Origin: Massilia sp. KIM
GTDB lineage: Bacteria; Pseudomonadota; Gammaproteobacteria; Burkholderiales; Burkholderiaceae_D
Assembly: GCF_002007115.1 (NCBI RefSeq)
Contig: NZ_MVAD01000006.1
Coordinates: 1 to 21,890, forward strand
Length of the DNA stretch: 21,890 nucleotides
Reading direction: 5' to 3'
A program made the position numbers and the translations under genes. Every line of letters starts with the position of its first letter. The first letter of the stretch is position 1. Positions 7,175-16,578 of the stretch are shown piece by piece. The notes beneath the pieces are model-generated. The model was not told the origin of the DNA, did not search any database, and worked only from the letters and a program-made list of their open reading frames with translations.

Positions 7175-8920
7175 TTAACCTTTGCCGGCCAGCTTGAACA
7201 CCCACACCGAACCGCCCTGCTCCAAGAAGTTGACCTTCTTGGCCACCTCCCCGCCCCAGAGCGGCACCGCGCCGCCCCAGCCCGAGACCACCGCGACGTA
7301 TTGCGTGTCGCCGTCCTGCCAGGTCACCGGGGGTGCGACCACGCCCGATCCGGTCTGGAACTTCCACAGCTCCTTGCCCGTCTTCGCGTCGAGCGCCTTG
7401 AGGAAGCCTTCCGGCGTGCCATAGAAGACCAGGCCGCCGGCGGTGGCCATCGCCCCACCCCACAGCGGCGCCGGATTCTTCACCTCCCACACGATCTTGC
7501 CGCTCTTCGGATCCACCGCGCGCAAGGCGCCGATATAGTCGTCGAACAGCGGCTTGATGGTGAAGCCCGCGCCAAGGAAGGCGCCGCCCTTCTTGTAGGT
7601 GATCGGCTCGTTCCAGATGTCCATGCCCCACTCGTTGGCCGGCACGTAGAAGTAGCCCGTCTGCTGGCTGTAGGCCATCGGCATCTGGTTCTTCGCGCCG
7701 AGGAAGGCCGGCGCCGCGAACACGGTCGTGCCCTTCTTGCCGTCGCCCTTGGTCGGATCGCTCGGCCGGTTGGCCGGCACGAAGTTCGGGCGTCCGGTCT
7801 TGAGATCGATGCTCGTGGCCCAGGTGATCTTGCGCACGAAGGGGAAGGCGTTCTCCAGCTTGCCCGTGCCGGCGTCGATCACGTAGAAGAAGCCGTTACG
7901 GTCGGCCTTGCCGCCATAGCGCTTGCCGTTCATGTCGAAGGTCACGAACTCGTTGGCGCCGTCGAAATCCCAGGAATCGTTGGGCGTGTTCTGGTAGGCC
8001 CACTTGATCTGGCCGGTCTTGACATCCAGCGCCACCGTCGACGACGAGTACAGGTTGTCGCCGGGGCGCAAGTGGCTGTTCCACGGCGCCGGGTTGCCGG
8101 TGCCGAAGTAGGCCAGGCGCGTGCTGGCGTCGTAGGTTCCGCCCATCCAGGTCGAGGCGCCGCCGGTCTTCCACAGGTCGCCCGGCCAGCTCTTGTTGAC
8201 GGTGCCGGAGACGCCGTTCTCGATCTGCTTGCCCTCCTTGTCGTAGCGGTAACCCATGTGGCCTTCCACCGTCGGACGGATCCACAGCAGTTCGCCGGTC
8301 CTGGGGTCGCGCGCCTCGACGCGGCCGACCACGCCGAACTCGCCGCCCGACACGCCGGTGAGCAGCACGCCTTCGGCGATCAGGGGCGCGGCCGTCATCG
8401 AGTAGCCGGCGGCGTAGTCGTCGACCTTTTCCTTCCACACCACCTTGCCGGTGTCCTGGTCCAGCGCCACCAGCTGGGCGTCCAGGGTGCCGAAGATCAC
8501 CAGGTTGCCGTACAGGGCGGCGCCGCGGTTGACCACGTCGCAGCAGGGCATGATCCCGTCCGGCAGGCGGTGCTCGTATTTCCAGAGCTTGTTGCCGGTC
8601 TTGAGATCGATCGCGAATATCCTCGAGTAGGACGCGGTCACGAACATCTTCCCGTTATGGATCAGCGGCTGGGACTCCTGGCCGCGCTGCTTCTCGCCGC
8701 CGAACGAGAAGGACCAGGCCGGCACCAGGTTCTTGACTGTGCCGGTATTGATCTGCGTGAGCGTCGAATAGCGTTGGCCGTTGGCCCCCATGCCGAAGGT
8801 GAGCACGCTCTTCTGGTCCTTCGCATCGTTGTCGATCATCGCATTGGTGACTTCGGCGGCATGCGCCGCCGCCGTCATGGCCCCGAACGCGGCCAGTACC
8901 GCCATCATGGTGTTCTTCAC
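7175..8920 (-). CDS. PQQ-dependent alcohol dehydrogenase, lanthanide-type (ExaF/PedH-like)
   Basis: A 581-residue periplasmic quinoprotein oxidising primary alcohols to aldehydes. The signal peptide ends near residue 21 (AAAHA). Eight-bladed propeller features are visible: the vicinal disulfide Cys126-Cys127 ([11 protein letters not shown]), metal ligands Glu194 (GGEFG) and Asn276 (GTGNPAPWN), and catalytic Asp318 in SWDFDG. Asp320, two residues after it, is the extra carboxylate that marks lanthanide-dependent XoxF, ExaF and PedH enzymes; calcium enzymes have Ala or Ser there. There is no fused cytochrome domain, so a separate c-type cytochrome is needed, and PedF at 17431-17901 fits. The start is GTG with AAGGAG six to seven bases upstream. 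It is the last gene of the exaC operon, 28 bases after the DUF779 gene. Metal use is inferred from the signature alone. Confidence 0.93.
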   Translation of the reverse strand: MKNTMMAVLAAFGAMTAAAHAAEVTNAMIDNDAKDQKSVLTFGMGANGQRYSTLTQINTGTVKNLVPAWSFSFGGEKQRGQESQPLIHNGKMFVTASYSRIFAIDLKTGNKLWKYEHRLPDGIMPCCDVVNRGAALYGNLVIFGTLDAQLVALDQDTGKVVWKEKVDDYAAGYSMTAAPLIAEGVLLTGVSGGEFGVVGRVEARDPRTGELLWIRPTVEGHMGYRYDKEGKQIENGVSGTVNKSWPGDLWKTGGASTWMGGTYDASTRLAYFGTGNPAPWNSHLRPGDNLYSSSTVALDVKTGQIKWAYQNTPNDSWDFDGANEFVTFDMNGKRYGGKADRNGFFYVIDAGTGKLENAFPFVRKITWATSIDLKTGRPNFVPANRPSDPTKGDGKKGTTVFAAPAFLGAKNQMPMAYSQQTGYFYVPANEWGMDIWNEPITYKKGGAFLGAGFTIKPLFDDYIGALRAVDPKSGKIVWEVKNPAPLWGGAMATAGGLVFYGTPEGFLKALDAKTGKELWKFQTGSGVVAPPVTWQDGDTQYVAVVSGWGGAVPLWGGEVAKKVNFLEQGGSVWVFKLAGKG

Positions 8921-8948
8921 AATCGTCTCCTTGTTGTTATCGTTGCAT

Positions 8949-9335
8949 TCAGGCGCCCTGCCGCAATGCTTGCGTGCGCAGCAGCGCGCATTCCTCGTCG
9001 GTGAACAGGCGCGAGCGCGTCAGGAAACGCCGTCCGGTTCCGTTATCGAGCGAGAACTGCCCCCCATTGCCCTCCACGACGTCGATCACCAGCTGCGTGT
9101 GCTCCCAGTAGGCGAACTGCTCCATTCCCATGTAGAACGGGGCGCCGGCCAGGTTGCCGAGGTAGACGTCGGTGTCGCTCAGTCCGAACTCTCCAGCGGC
9201 GTAGCACATCGGCGCACTGCCGTCGCAGCAGCCGCCGGACTGGAAAAACATCACGGGACCGTGACGCCGGCGCAGTTCGTCGATGAAGGCCAAGGCCGCC
9301 GGGGTGGCGCACACACGGTCGATCGAAGCGGTCAT
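8949..9335 (-). CDS. DUF779 family protein, aldehyde dehydrogenase partner
   Basis: A 128-residue soluble cytoplasmic protein of the DUF779 family, which is commonly found beside acetaldehyde dehydrogenase genes. No signal peptide or membrane segment is visible. A Cys-rich motif at residues 33-45 ([13 protein letters not shown]; Cys36, Cys37, Cys44) suggests metal binding or redox chemistry. The start at 9335 is supported by AAGGAG; longer in-frame readings run back into exaC without a ribosome site. It lies between exaC (41 bases upstream) and the PQQ dehydrogenase. Biochemical function is unknown, and any role in aldehyde handling is inferred from the neighbours. Confidence 0.85.
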   Translation of the reverse strand: MTASIDRVCATPAALAFIDELRRRHGPVMFFQSGGCCDGSAPMCYAAGEFGLSDTDVYLGNLAGAPFYMGMEQFAYWEHTQLVIDVVEGNGGQFSLDNGTGRRFLTRSRLFTDEECALLRTQALRQGA

Positions 9336-9350
9336 GTTCACTCCTTGTCT

Positions 9351-9370
9351 GGCGCAGGCCGGCCTGCGCC
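9351..9370 (-). other. 20-bp perfect palindrome between exaC and the DUF779 gene
   Basis: GGCGCAGGCC followed by GGCCTGCGCC forms a perfect inverted repeat, so the mRNA can make an 8-bp GC-rich stem with a CCGG loop. It lies just after the exaC stop and before the DUF779 ribosome site. No T-tract follows, so it is more likely an mRNA processing or stability element, or a partial attenuator, than a full terminator. Confidence 0.6.
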
Positions 9371-9376
9371 CCGGGG

Positions 9377-10897
<1,521 letters not shown>

Positions 10898-10954
10898 GTC
10901 GTCCTCTATGTCTGTCTGTGTTGATCGGGTTGTGTTGACCACGTTCTTCTTTTC

Positions 10955-10969
10955 GCAAGGGCCGTGCCA
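10955..10969 (-). promoter_or_regulatory. sigma-54 (-24/-12) promoter of the exaC operon
   Basis: The minus strand reads TGGCACGGCCCTTGC, essentially the RpoN consensus (TGGCACG-N4-TTGC) with exact GG-N10-GC spacing. The predicted start is near 10943, about 46 bases before the exaC ATG. The activator site at 11056-11072 lies 87 bases upstream. The intervening DNA is very GC-rich, and no IHF-like site was recognised. Confidence 0.88.
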
Positions 10970-11055
10970 GCTGCCGGCATCACGGCGCGCCGCAGGGAAA
11001 GGCGGCGGCGCGGCGCATCGGGGGCTATGCTGGCGGCGGCTGTTTCTGGTACACC

Positions 11056-11072
11056 TGTCCCAGATTGGAACA
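11056..11072. promoter_or_regulatory. candidate activator-binding inverted repeat (UAS) of the exaC operon
   Basis: The plus strand reads TGTCCC-AGATT-GGAACA, extended to CTGTCCC/GGAACAG. It differs by a single base from the perfect repeat at 17989-18005, and even the AGATT spacer is identical. It begins two bases outside the stop codon of the beta-propeller gene. Confidence 0.8.
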
Positions 11073-11074
11073 GC

Positions 11075-12016
11075 TCAGCGGATCAGCACACCCCAGGGCA
11101 GCTCGCCGACGCCGATGTCGGCCACGCGACGCGCACTGGCGGTGTCGATCACCGAGACGCTGTCCGAACGCCCGTTGGCGACGTACAGGCGGGAGCCGTC
11201 GGGCGTGAGCGCCATGTTCCAGGGCCGCTTGCCGACCGGGATGGTGGCGGTCACCGTATTGGTGGCGGCGTCGACCACCATGACCGTCCCGTCCGCGCCG
11301 TTGGAGACGTAGACCTGGCGTCCGCTCGGGTGCACGGCGATCCCGGCCGTGTTCTTCCCGGCCGGGATTGCCGCCAAAGTCTTGCGCGCCTCCATGTCGA
11401 TCACGTGGACCGCATTGGCCAGCTCGCAGGCCACGTAGGCACGGCTGCCGTCGGGGCTGAAGCCGATGCCGCGCGGGCGCAGCCCGACCGCGATCGAGCC
11501 CACCTGGCGGCGAGCGGCGACGTCGATCACGTCGACCTGTTCCGCATCCTCGGCGCTCACCAGCAGCCAGCGCCCGTCGGGGCTGAATACCGCATGCTCG
11601 GGGTTGCGTCCGGCGACCGGGATCTCGGCCAGCACCCGGCGGCTGGCGGCCTCGATCAGGGTCACGCTGTTGCCCTCTTCCACCGCCACCGCGAGGAGCT
11701 GTCCGTCGGCTGAGGCGCTGACGCCCTCCGGCGACTTGCCCAGCGCGACGGTGCCGAGGACGGTGCCGGCGTCGGCGTCCAGCGCCAGCAGCACGCTGCT
11801 GCCGGCGTCGGTGACGTAGAGCGTGCGCCCGGCCGGGTCGGCGGCGATGCCGCGCGGACGCTTGCCGGCCGCGATGTCGCGAACCACAACGCCGCTCGCG
11901 GTGTCGATCACGCTGAGCGTGGCCGATTTCTCGTTCGGGACGTAGGCCAGCGGGGAGGCCAGGGCGCCGGCGGAGAGCAGGCTGGCGATAAGCAGGCAGG
12001 TGCGTGCGGGGGACAT
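11075..12016 (-). CDS. YVTN-repeat beta-propeller protein, PQQ-dependent catabolism-associated type
   Basis: A 313-residue secreted protein made almost entirely of YVTN/NHL-like repeats. Each repeat reads roughly 'V.D.A...V...I.VG..PRGIA..PDG..LYV', about seven in all, giving a beta-propeller. A signal peptide (MSPARTCLLIASLLSAGALA) directs it to the periplasm. Proteins of this kind form a recognised family linked to PQQ-dependent alcohol catabolism, but their biochemical role is unknown. The start at 12016 is chosen because the signal peptide begins there, a GAAAGG ribosome site precedes it, and the sigma-54 promoter lies just upstream. The open frame runs much further back only because it is antisense to the TonB receptor gene. 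It is transcribed alone, divergently from the PqqU-like gene. Confidence 0.9.
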   Translation of the reverse strand: MSPARTCLLIASLLSAGALASPLAYVPNEKSATLSVIDTASGVVVRDIAAGKRPRGIAADPAGRTLYVTDAGSSVLLALDADAGTVLGTVALGKSPEGVSASADGQLLAVAVEEGNSVTLIEAASRRVLAEIPVAGRNPEHAVFSPDGRWLLVSAEDAEQVDVIDVAARRQVGSIAVGLRPRGIGFSPDGSRAYVACELANAVHVIDMEARKTLAAIPAGKNTAGIAVHPSGRQVYVSNGADGTVMVVDAATNTVTATIPVGKRPWNMALTPDGSRLYVANGRSDSVSVIDTASARRVADIGVGELPWGVLIR

Positions 12017-12035
12017 GTTCGACCTTTCACAGGGA

Positions 12036-12049
12036 GCACCCGAGGGTGC
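12036..12049 (-). other. 5' UTR hairpin of the beta-propeller mRNA
   Basis: GCACC-CGAG-GGTGC forms a short perfect hairpin at about +4 to +17 of the predicted sigma-54 transcript (start near 12053). It may stabilise the 5' end; the function is inferred. Confidence 0.4.
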
Positions 12050-12064
12050 GATACGTAAGGAAAT

Positions 12065-12079
12065 GCAAGCCGCGTGCCA
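12065..12079 (-). promoter_or_regulatory. sigma-54 (-24/-12) promoter of the beta-propeller gene
   Basis: The minus strand reads TGGCACGCGGCTTGC, a near-perfect RpoN element with GG-N10-GC spacing. The predicted start near 12053 leaves a 37-base leader. It is back to back with the plus-strand element at 12105-12119. Confidence 0.85.
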
Positions 12080-12080
12080 C

Positions 12081-12096
12081 ACGCGTGCGCACGCGT
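12081..12096. promoter_or_regulatory. 16-bp perfect palindrome between divergent sigma-54 promoters
   Basis: ACGCGTGC followed by GCACGCGT is a perfect palindrome filling most of the 25 bases between the two -24 elements. It does not match the TGTNCC-N5-GRNNCA repeat found at the other promoters, and no such repeat was seen between 12017 and 12175. It may be an operator for another protein or for RpoN-competing control. Chance is possible in GC-rich DNA. Confidence 0.4.
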
Positions 12097-12104
12097 TGTC
12101 GACA

Positions 12105-12119
12105 TGGCAGGTATATTGC
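12105..12119 (+). promoter_or_regulatory. sigma-54 (-24/-12) promoter of the pqqU-like gene
   Basis: TGGCAGGTATATTGC has GG-N10-GC spacing and a good -24 (TGGCA) and -12 (TTGC). The predicted start near 12131 leaves a 45-base leader before the ATG at 12176. Confidence 0.75.
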
Positions 12120-12131
12120 TTGGTTGAGTGG

Positions 12132-12156
12132 TAGCGCCCGGTCCCAGGGTGCGCTA
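12132..12156 (+). other. hairpin at the extreme 5' end of the pqqU-like mRNA
   Basis: TAGCGC (12132-12137) pairs with GCGCTA (12151-12156). The inner CC/GG pairs extend the stem past a single bulged T. The stem starts at the predicted first transcribed base, so it may protect the 5' end. A comparable hairpin sits on the divergent transcript. Confidence 0.4.
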
Positions 12157-12175
12157 TCGAACGATTGGAGACTTC

Positions 12176-14317
12176 ATGAAGCATGCAGATTTTCGCGGCA
12201 GGCTGCGCCCGACGGCGCTGGCGGCCGCCCTGTGTTCCGCCGGCCTGTGCTGGCCACTGGCGGCCAGCGCCGACGAGCCCGCGGGACCGATGAGCGTGGT
12301 GGTGGTCAGCGGCACCCGCGCCGAGCAAGCCAGTTTCGACCTGCCGGCCGCGATCGACGTGGTCGACGCCAGCCAGATCCGCGACACCCAGCCGCGCGTG
12401 AACGCGTCCGAGGCGCTGGTGGCCGTCCCCGGCCTGGTGGCGCGCGACCGCCAGAACTACGCGCAAGACCTGCAGATCTCGTCGCGCGGCTTCGGCGCCC
12501 GCTCCGCCTTCGGCGTGCGCGGCGTGCGCCTGGTGGCGGACGGCATCCCGGCCACCATGCCCGACGGCCAGGGCCAGGCCGCGACCTTCAACCTCGACAT
12601 GGCCGAGCGCATCGAAGTGCTGCGCGGTCCCTTCTCCACCCTGTACGGCAACCATTCGGGCGGCGTGGTGCAGCTCTTCACCCGCGATCCCAAGGGCCCG
12701 CCGGCCGTGGAGGCCAGTTTCGCCGCCGGAAGCGACGGCCTGCGCAAGACCGACGTCAACGCGGCCGGCCGCAGCGGCGGCGTCGGCTACCTGCTCGACG
12801 CCTCGCGCTTCGAGACCGACGGCTACCGCGACCACAGCGCCGCCACGCGCGAGCAGGCCTATGCCAAGCTGGTGGTGGAACCGTCCGGCACCAGCCGGCT
12901 GGTGATCACCGCCAGCGGCCTGCGCCAGGACGACACCCAGGACCCGCTGGGCGTCACCTGGGCCACCTGGCAGGCCGACCCGCGCGCCGGCGAAATCGAC
13001 AGCACCGACACCCAGACCCCGCGCCGCACCTTCGCCGAGCGCTACGACACCCGCAAGAGCATCGACCACCAGCAGGCCGGCCTCACCTGGGAAAGCCGCT
13101 TCGGGCCCGACCGCCTGCAGCTCACCGCCTGGGGCGGCAACCGTCGCGTGATCCAGTACCAGTCCTTCTCGCGCGCCTTCCAGGCGCCGGCCAGCCATTC
13201 CGGCGGCGTGATCGACTTCGACCGCGATTTCTACGGCGTGGACGGCAACTGGCGCATGGTGCGCGAGATTGGCGGGGGCGTCCTGCGCGCCACGCTGGGC
13301 CTCGAGTTCGCCCGTTCGCGCGATGCGCGCCAGGGCTTCGAGAACTTCGTCGGCAACAGCTTCGGCGTCAAGGGGCGCCTGCGCCGCGACGAGAAGAACG
13401 AGGTGGAAAGCCTCGACCCCTACGCCCAGCTCGAATGGGAGCGCGGCCCCTGGGTGCTGACCGGCGGCCTGCGCCACAGCCGCGTCAAGTTCGACGTCAC
13501 CGACAACTACCTCTCCAACGGCAACGACAGCGGCGGCGTCGACTACCGTCACACCACCCCGCTGGTGGGGGTGCTGTACAAGGTGTCGCCAACCCTCAAC
13601 GTCTACGCCAGCGCGGCGCGCGGCTTCGAGACCCCGACCCTGAACGAGGCCTTCTACTCGGGCACAGGCGGCGGATTCAACTTCCGCCTGGCGCCAGCGA
13701 TCGGCAAGCACCTTGAAGCAGGCGTGAAGGCGATGCTGCTTGAAAAGGTGCGCGTCAATGCGGCCCTGTTCCAGGTGCGCACGAGCGACGAGCTGGTGGT
13801 CGACGCTTCCTCGGGAGGCCGCACCAGCTACCGCAACGCCAGCGCCACCCTGCGCCGCGGCGCCGAGGTCTCGCTCGACGCCGACCTGGGCGCCGGCTGG
13901 AACGCCCGCATGGCCATGAGCGCCCTGCACGCGGTCTACGACGAAGCCTTCGGCGCGGTGCGCGAAGGCAGCCGCCTGCCGGGCGTGCCCAAGACCAGCT
14001 TCTACGGGGAGCTGGGCTGGAAGGAGGCGGCCGGCCGCTTCGGCGCGGCGCTGGAGACCATCGCCAACAGCCGCGTGTATGCCGAAGACACCAATACCGC
14101 CACGCCGGCGCCGGGCTACGGCATCGTCAACCTGCGCGCACAGGCCAGCCAGCAACTGGGCGGCTGGAAGCTGCGCCAGTTCGCGCGCCTGAACAACGTC
14201 TTCGACCGCGACTACGTGGGCTCGGTGATCGTCGGCGAGACCAACCGCCGCTATTACGAAGCGGCGCCCGGCCGCAACTGGATCCTGGGCGTGAGCGCCC
14301 AGTACCAGTTCAACTAG
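12176..14317 (+). CDS. pqqU: TonB-dependent PQQ receptor, PqqU/YncD-like
   Basis: A 713-residue outer-membrane receptor. A signal peptide (about 1-33) is followed by a plug domain and a 22-strand barrel. From memory it matches E. coli YncD (PqqU), the PQQ importer, along its whole length. Shared stretches include RQNYAQDLQ, GIPATMPDGQGQ, EVLRGPFS.LYGN, YDTRK, a GGVI after SH, GFETPT.NE, VVD.SSGGRT.Y.NA and YVGSVIV.E.N.RYYE..PGRN. The start at 12176 has TTGGAG six bases upstream. It is expressed alone from a sigma-54 promoter, divergent from the beta-propeller gene. The likely job is to scavenge PQQ for the alcohol dehydrogenase; no PQQ synthesis gene is in the window. The energising TonB-ExbB-ExbD complex must be encoded elsewhere. 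Confidence 0.92.
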   Translation: MKHADFRGRLRPTALAAALCSAGLCWPLAASADEPAGPMSVVVVSGTRAEQASFDLPAAIDVVDASQIRDTQPRVNASEALVAVPGLVARDRQNYAQDLQISSRGFGARSAFGVRGVRLVADGIPATMPDGQGQAATFNLDMAERIEVLRGPFSTLYGNHSGGVVQLFTRDPKGPPAVEASFAAGSDGLRKTDVNAAGRSGGVGYLLDASRFETDGYRDHSAATREQAYAKLVVEPSGTSRLVITASGLRQDDTQDPLGVTWATWQADPRAGEIDSTDTQTPRRTFAERYDTRKSIDHQQAGLTWESRFGPDRLQLTAWGGNRRVIQYQSFSRAFQAPASHSGGVIDFDRDFYGVDGNWRMVREIGGGVLRATLGLEFARSRDARQGFENFVGNSFGVKGRLRRDEKNEVESLDPYAQLEWERGPWVLTGGLRHSRVKFDVTDNYLSNGNDSGGVDYRHTTPLVGVLYKVSPTLNVYASAARGFETPTLNEAFYSGTGGGFNFRLAPAIGKHLEAGVKAMLLEKVRVNAALFQVRTSDELVVDASSGGRTSYRNASATLRRGAEVSLDADLGAGWNARMAMSALHAVYDEAFGAVREGSRLPGVPKTSFYGELGWKEAAGRFGAALETIANSRVYAEDTNTATPAPGYGIVNLRAQASQQLGGWKLRQFARLNNVFDRDYVGSVIVGETNRRYYEAAPGRNWILGVSAQYQFN

Positions 14318-16578
14318 AAGCGGTAGCGCAGCCCGGCCGCCAGCGTGCGCGGCGCGCCGGGCGCCACGAAGCGCGCAGGCTCGGCCTCGCCAGCCCCGTC
14401 GCCCGGCTGGCGCAGGCGGCCTTCCGGGAACAGGTCGACCGCCAGCGCGCCAAAGGTCTCGTAGCGCCGGTCGAGCGCGTTGCTCACGCGCGCGAACACT
14501 TCCCAGCGGGGCGCCGGACGCCAGCGCGCATGCAGGTGCAGCAGCGCATGGCCGCCGATGCGCCAGTCCCCCGCCTCGCCTTCATCCTCGACCAGGCCAT
14601 CCTCGTTGCCCTGGCTGACCATGCGCGAGACCGCGCGCAGCTCGGCGCCGAGTTCAAGCCCGGGCCGCGCATCCCAGTCGAGCTGCAGGCGCAGCGTGTG
14701 GCGCGGCAGGCCGGCGATGCGGGTGCCGCGCTCCACCTCCACGCTGCGCACCCCGGTGAACAGCACGCCCGCCGCGCCGTAGGTGGCGTCGAGGAAGCTG
14801 TAACCCGCCTGGGCGCGCAGGCCGCCGCGTTGAAGCAACCAGTTCAGCTCCGCCCCTTGATGGCGGGTGCGGGAAAAGTTGGAGAAGTAGCCGGCGCGCG
14901 AGGCGCCGGCGCGGCCGAACAGGATGTCGTCGCGGCTCACGGTGCGGAACAAGGCCGCGCTGAAGCCTTCCGCGCGCACGCCCGCCTCCACGGTGCGCGC
15001 CACCACCTGCTTCAGGTAAGGGTCGGACTGCAGTCCCACCGGCAGCCGGCAGGGCTCGGCCGGGTCGGCGCATCCGAGCTCGATCACGGTCGGCACGCGG
15101 TTGCTCTGGGCGGCGTTGGCGAACCAGGTGAGAGCCCCGCGCGTGTGGGTGATGCCGAGCGCCGGGTTCAGGCGCGTGTAGCGGAAGGATTCGTGGGGTT
15201 TCGGGCCATCCACCGTCACCAAAGTATTGCCGACGCTGGCGCGGTTGTAGCGCAGCGAGGCGGTCAGGTTGGTGGTGGCGCCCACCGACAGGGTGGCCCC
15301 TGCATAGACGCTGGTGGCGCGCGCGCTGCCGGTGACCGAGGAATCGGCCTCCCTTTCCTCGTCCGGGTCGCCAACGACGCCGCGCGTGGGCGTGAAGAAG
15401 GCTTCCTGCTCGTACTGCGCGAAGCTGACCCGGCTGCGGTCGACCGTGAGGCCGGCGTTGAGCAGGTGCCGGTTCAGGCGCTTGTGGAAGTTCAGGCTGG
15501 CGCCGCGGCTGCGCTGGCGCGTGCTGGTCGTGTTCAGGCTGGCCGGGTGCGGTACCTCGTCGTCATCCAACGCACACGCGCCCGGTTCGGCGGCGCAGTC
15601 CTCGACCAGATCGGCGTAGTCGTCGTCGATGTCGCCCCCTACTGTGTCGCGCCGGCTGTCGCGCAGGTAGGCGCCGGCATGCAATTCGCTGCCCGGGGCG
15701 AACCGGTGGGTGAGCGTCAGCATGCCCTGGGACAGGCGTGTGCGGCTGCGGTCGGGGTGGGTGTAGACGGCGCGTCGGTCGCTCTCGTACAGCCCCTGCG
15801 GCAGAAGGCCGTTGCCGAGCAGCCGGCTGCGCCCGCCCAGCACCGTGGCGCTCCAGTCGGTGTACTTCCCTTCCCGCCCCAGCTTCACGAGCAGGTTGCC
15901 GAGCCGCCCCGCCGAATGGGCGCGCCAGCCGTCTTCTTCGAACAGGGTGGCGGCCGCGAACTGGTGCCAGCCCTCGCGCCGGAAGCCGTAGGCCAGGTCG
16001 GCGCGGCGCCGGCCGTGGCGGCCGATCGACACGGCCAGGTCGCCGCCGGGATCAATCAACCCGGAGCGGGTTTCCAGCGCGAGCGCGCCCCCCAGGGTGT
16101 TCAGGCCATACAAGGGATTGGATCCCGCCACCACCGAGACGCGCGCCAGCGCCGCTTCCGGAATCATGTCCCAGTTGACCACGTCGCCGAAGGGTTCGTT
16201 GACACGCACGCCGTCGAGGTAGACCGACAGGCCCTGGGCGGTGCCCAGCAGTGGCGAGGCGCGAAACCCACGGTAGCTCAGGTCGAGCAGGAAGGGGCTG
16301 CCTGCGATCTCGTTGACCGTGACGCCATTGAGCTTGCGCGTGATGGTCTCGGCCAGGTTGCCGCCCTGGGCGTCGCGCAGGTCGGCGCGGTCGAGCACCT
16401 GCACCGCGTGGGGCAGGCGGTCGGCCTCGATGCCGGCCTGGCCGAAGGGCAGCGCGGCCACCACGTCGACCCGGGCCATCGCCATGCCCTCGGGTTGGGG
16501 CGCCGCCGCCGCGCCTTGCATCGCCAGCCAGACGCAGGCCGGGACGGCTGCCCGCCCCAGCCTGCGAAGCGCGCTCAC
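14314..16578 (-). CDS. TonB-dependent outer-membrane receptor (candidate metal or cofactor importer)
   Basis: A 754-residue receptor. The signal peptide ends near residue 26 (QGAAAA). The plug domain (about 55-170) includes LSYRGFRASPLLGTAQGLSV and VYLDGVRVNEPFGDVVNWD. The barrel ends in the terminal Phe of LRYRF. A predicted extracellular loop at about 316-342 is very acidic, with an Asp run at 316-320, Cys328 and Cys335, and DDDE at 338-341; a second acidic stretch is VGDPDEEREAD. These could bind cations, but that is inference. The start is GTG and overlaps the stop of the preceding binding-protein gene (GTGA), so the two are translationally coupled. It is the third gene of the pedF operon. 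Its stop overlaps that of the convergent pqqU-like gene in a shared CTAG. The substrate is unknown. Confidence 0.9.
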   Translation of the reverse strand: MSALRRLGRAAVPACVWLAMQGAAAAPQPEGMAMARVDVVAALPFGQAGIEADRLPHAVQVLDRADLRDAQGGNLAETITRKLNGVTVNEIAGSPFLLDLSYRGFRASPLLGTAQGLSVYLDGVRVNEPFGDVVNWDMIPEAALARVSVVAGSNPLYGLNTLGGALALETRSGLIDPGGDLAVSIGRHGRRRADLAYGFRREGWHQFAAATLFEEDGWRAHSAGRLGNLLVKLGREGKYTDWSATVLGGRSRLLGNGLLPQGLYESDRRAVYTHPDRSRTRLSQGMLTLTHRFAPGSELHAGAYLRDSRRDTVGGDIDDDYADLVEDCAAEPGACALDDDEVPHPASLNTTSTRQRSRGASLNFHKRLNRHLLNAGLTVDRSRVSFAQYEQEAFFTPTRGVVGDPDEEREADSSVTGSARATSVYAGATLSVGATTNLTASLRYNRASVGNTLVTVDGPKPHESFRYTRLNPALGITHTRGALTWFANAAQSNRVPTVIELGCADPAEPCRLPVGLQSDPYLKQVVARTVEAGVRAEGFSAALFRTVSRDDILFGRAGASRAGYFSNFSRTRHQGAELNWLLQRGGLRAQAGYSFLDATYGAAGVLFTGVRSVEVERGTRIAGLPRHTLRLQLDWDARPGLELGAELRAVSRMVSQGNEDGLVEDEGEAGDWRIGGHALLHLHARWRPAPRWEVFARVSNALDRRYETFGALAVDLFPEGRLRQPGDGAGEAEPARFVAPGAPRTLAAGLRYRF

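Noticed and set aside
12036..12049. Hairpin considered as a terminator for the beta-propeller unit
   Set aside because: It lies upstream of the start codon in the 5' UTR and has no T-tract.
11075..14155. Single 1026-codon minus-strand frame covering the beta-propeller gene and the antisense of the PqqU-like gene
   Set aside because: Only the last 313 codons are a real protein with a signal peptide, ribosome site and promoter. The rest mirrors the receptor gene and would read across two divergent promoters.
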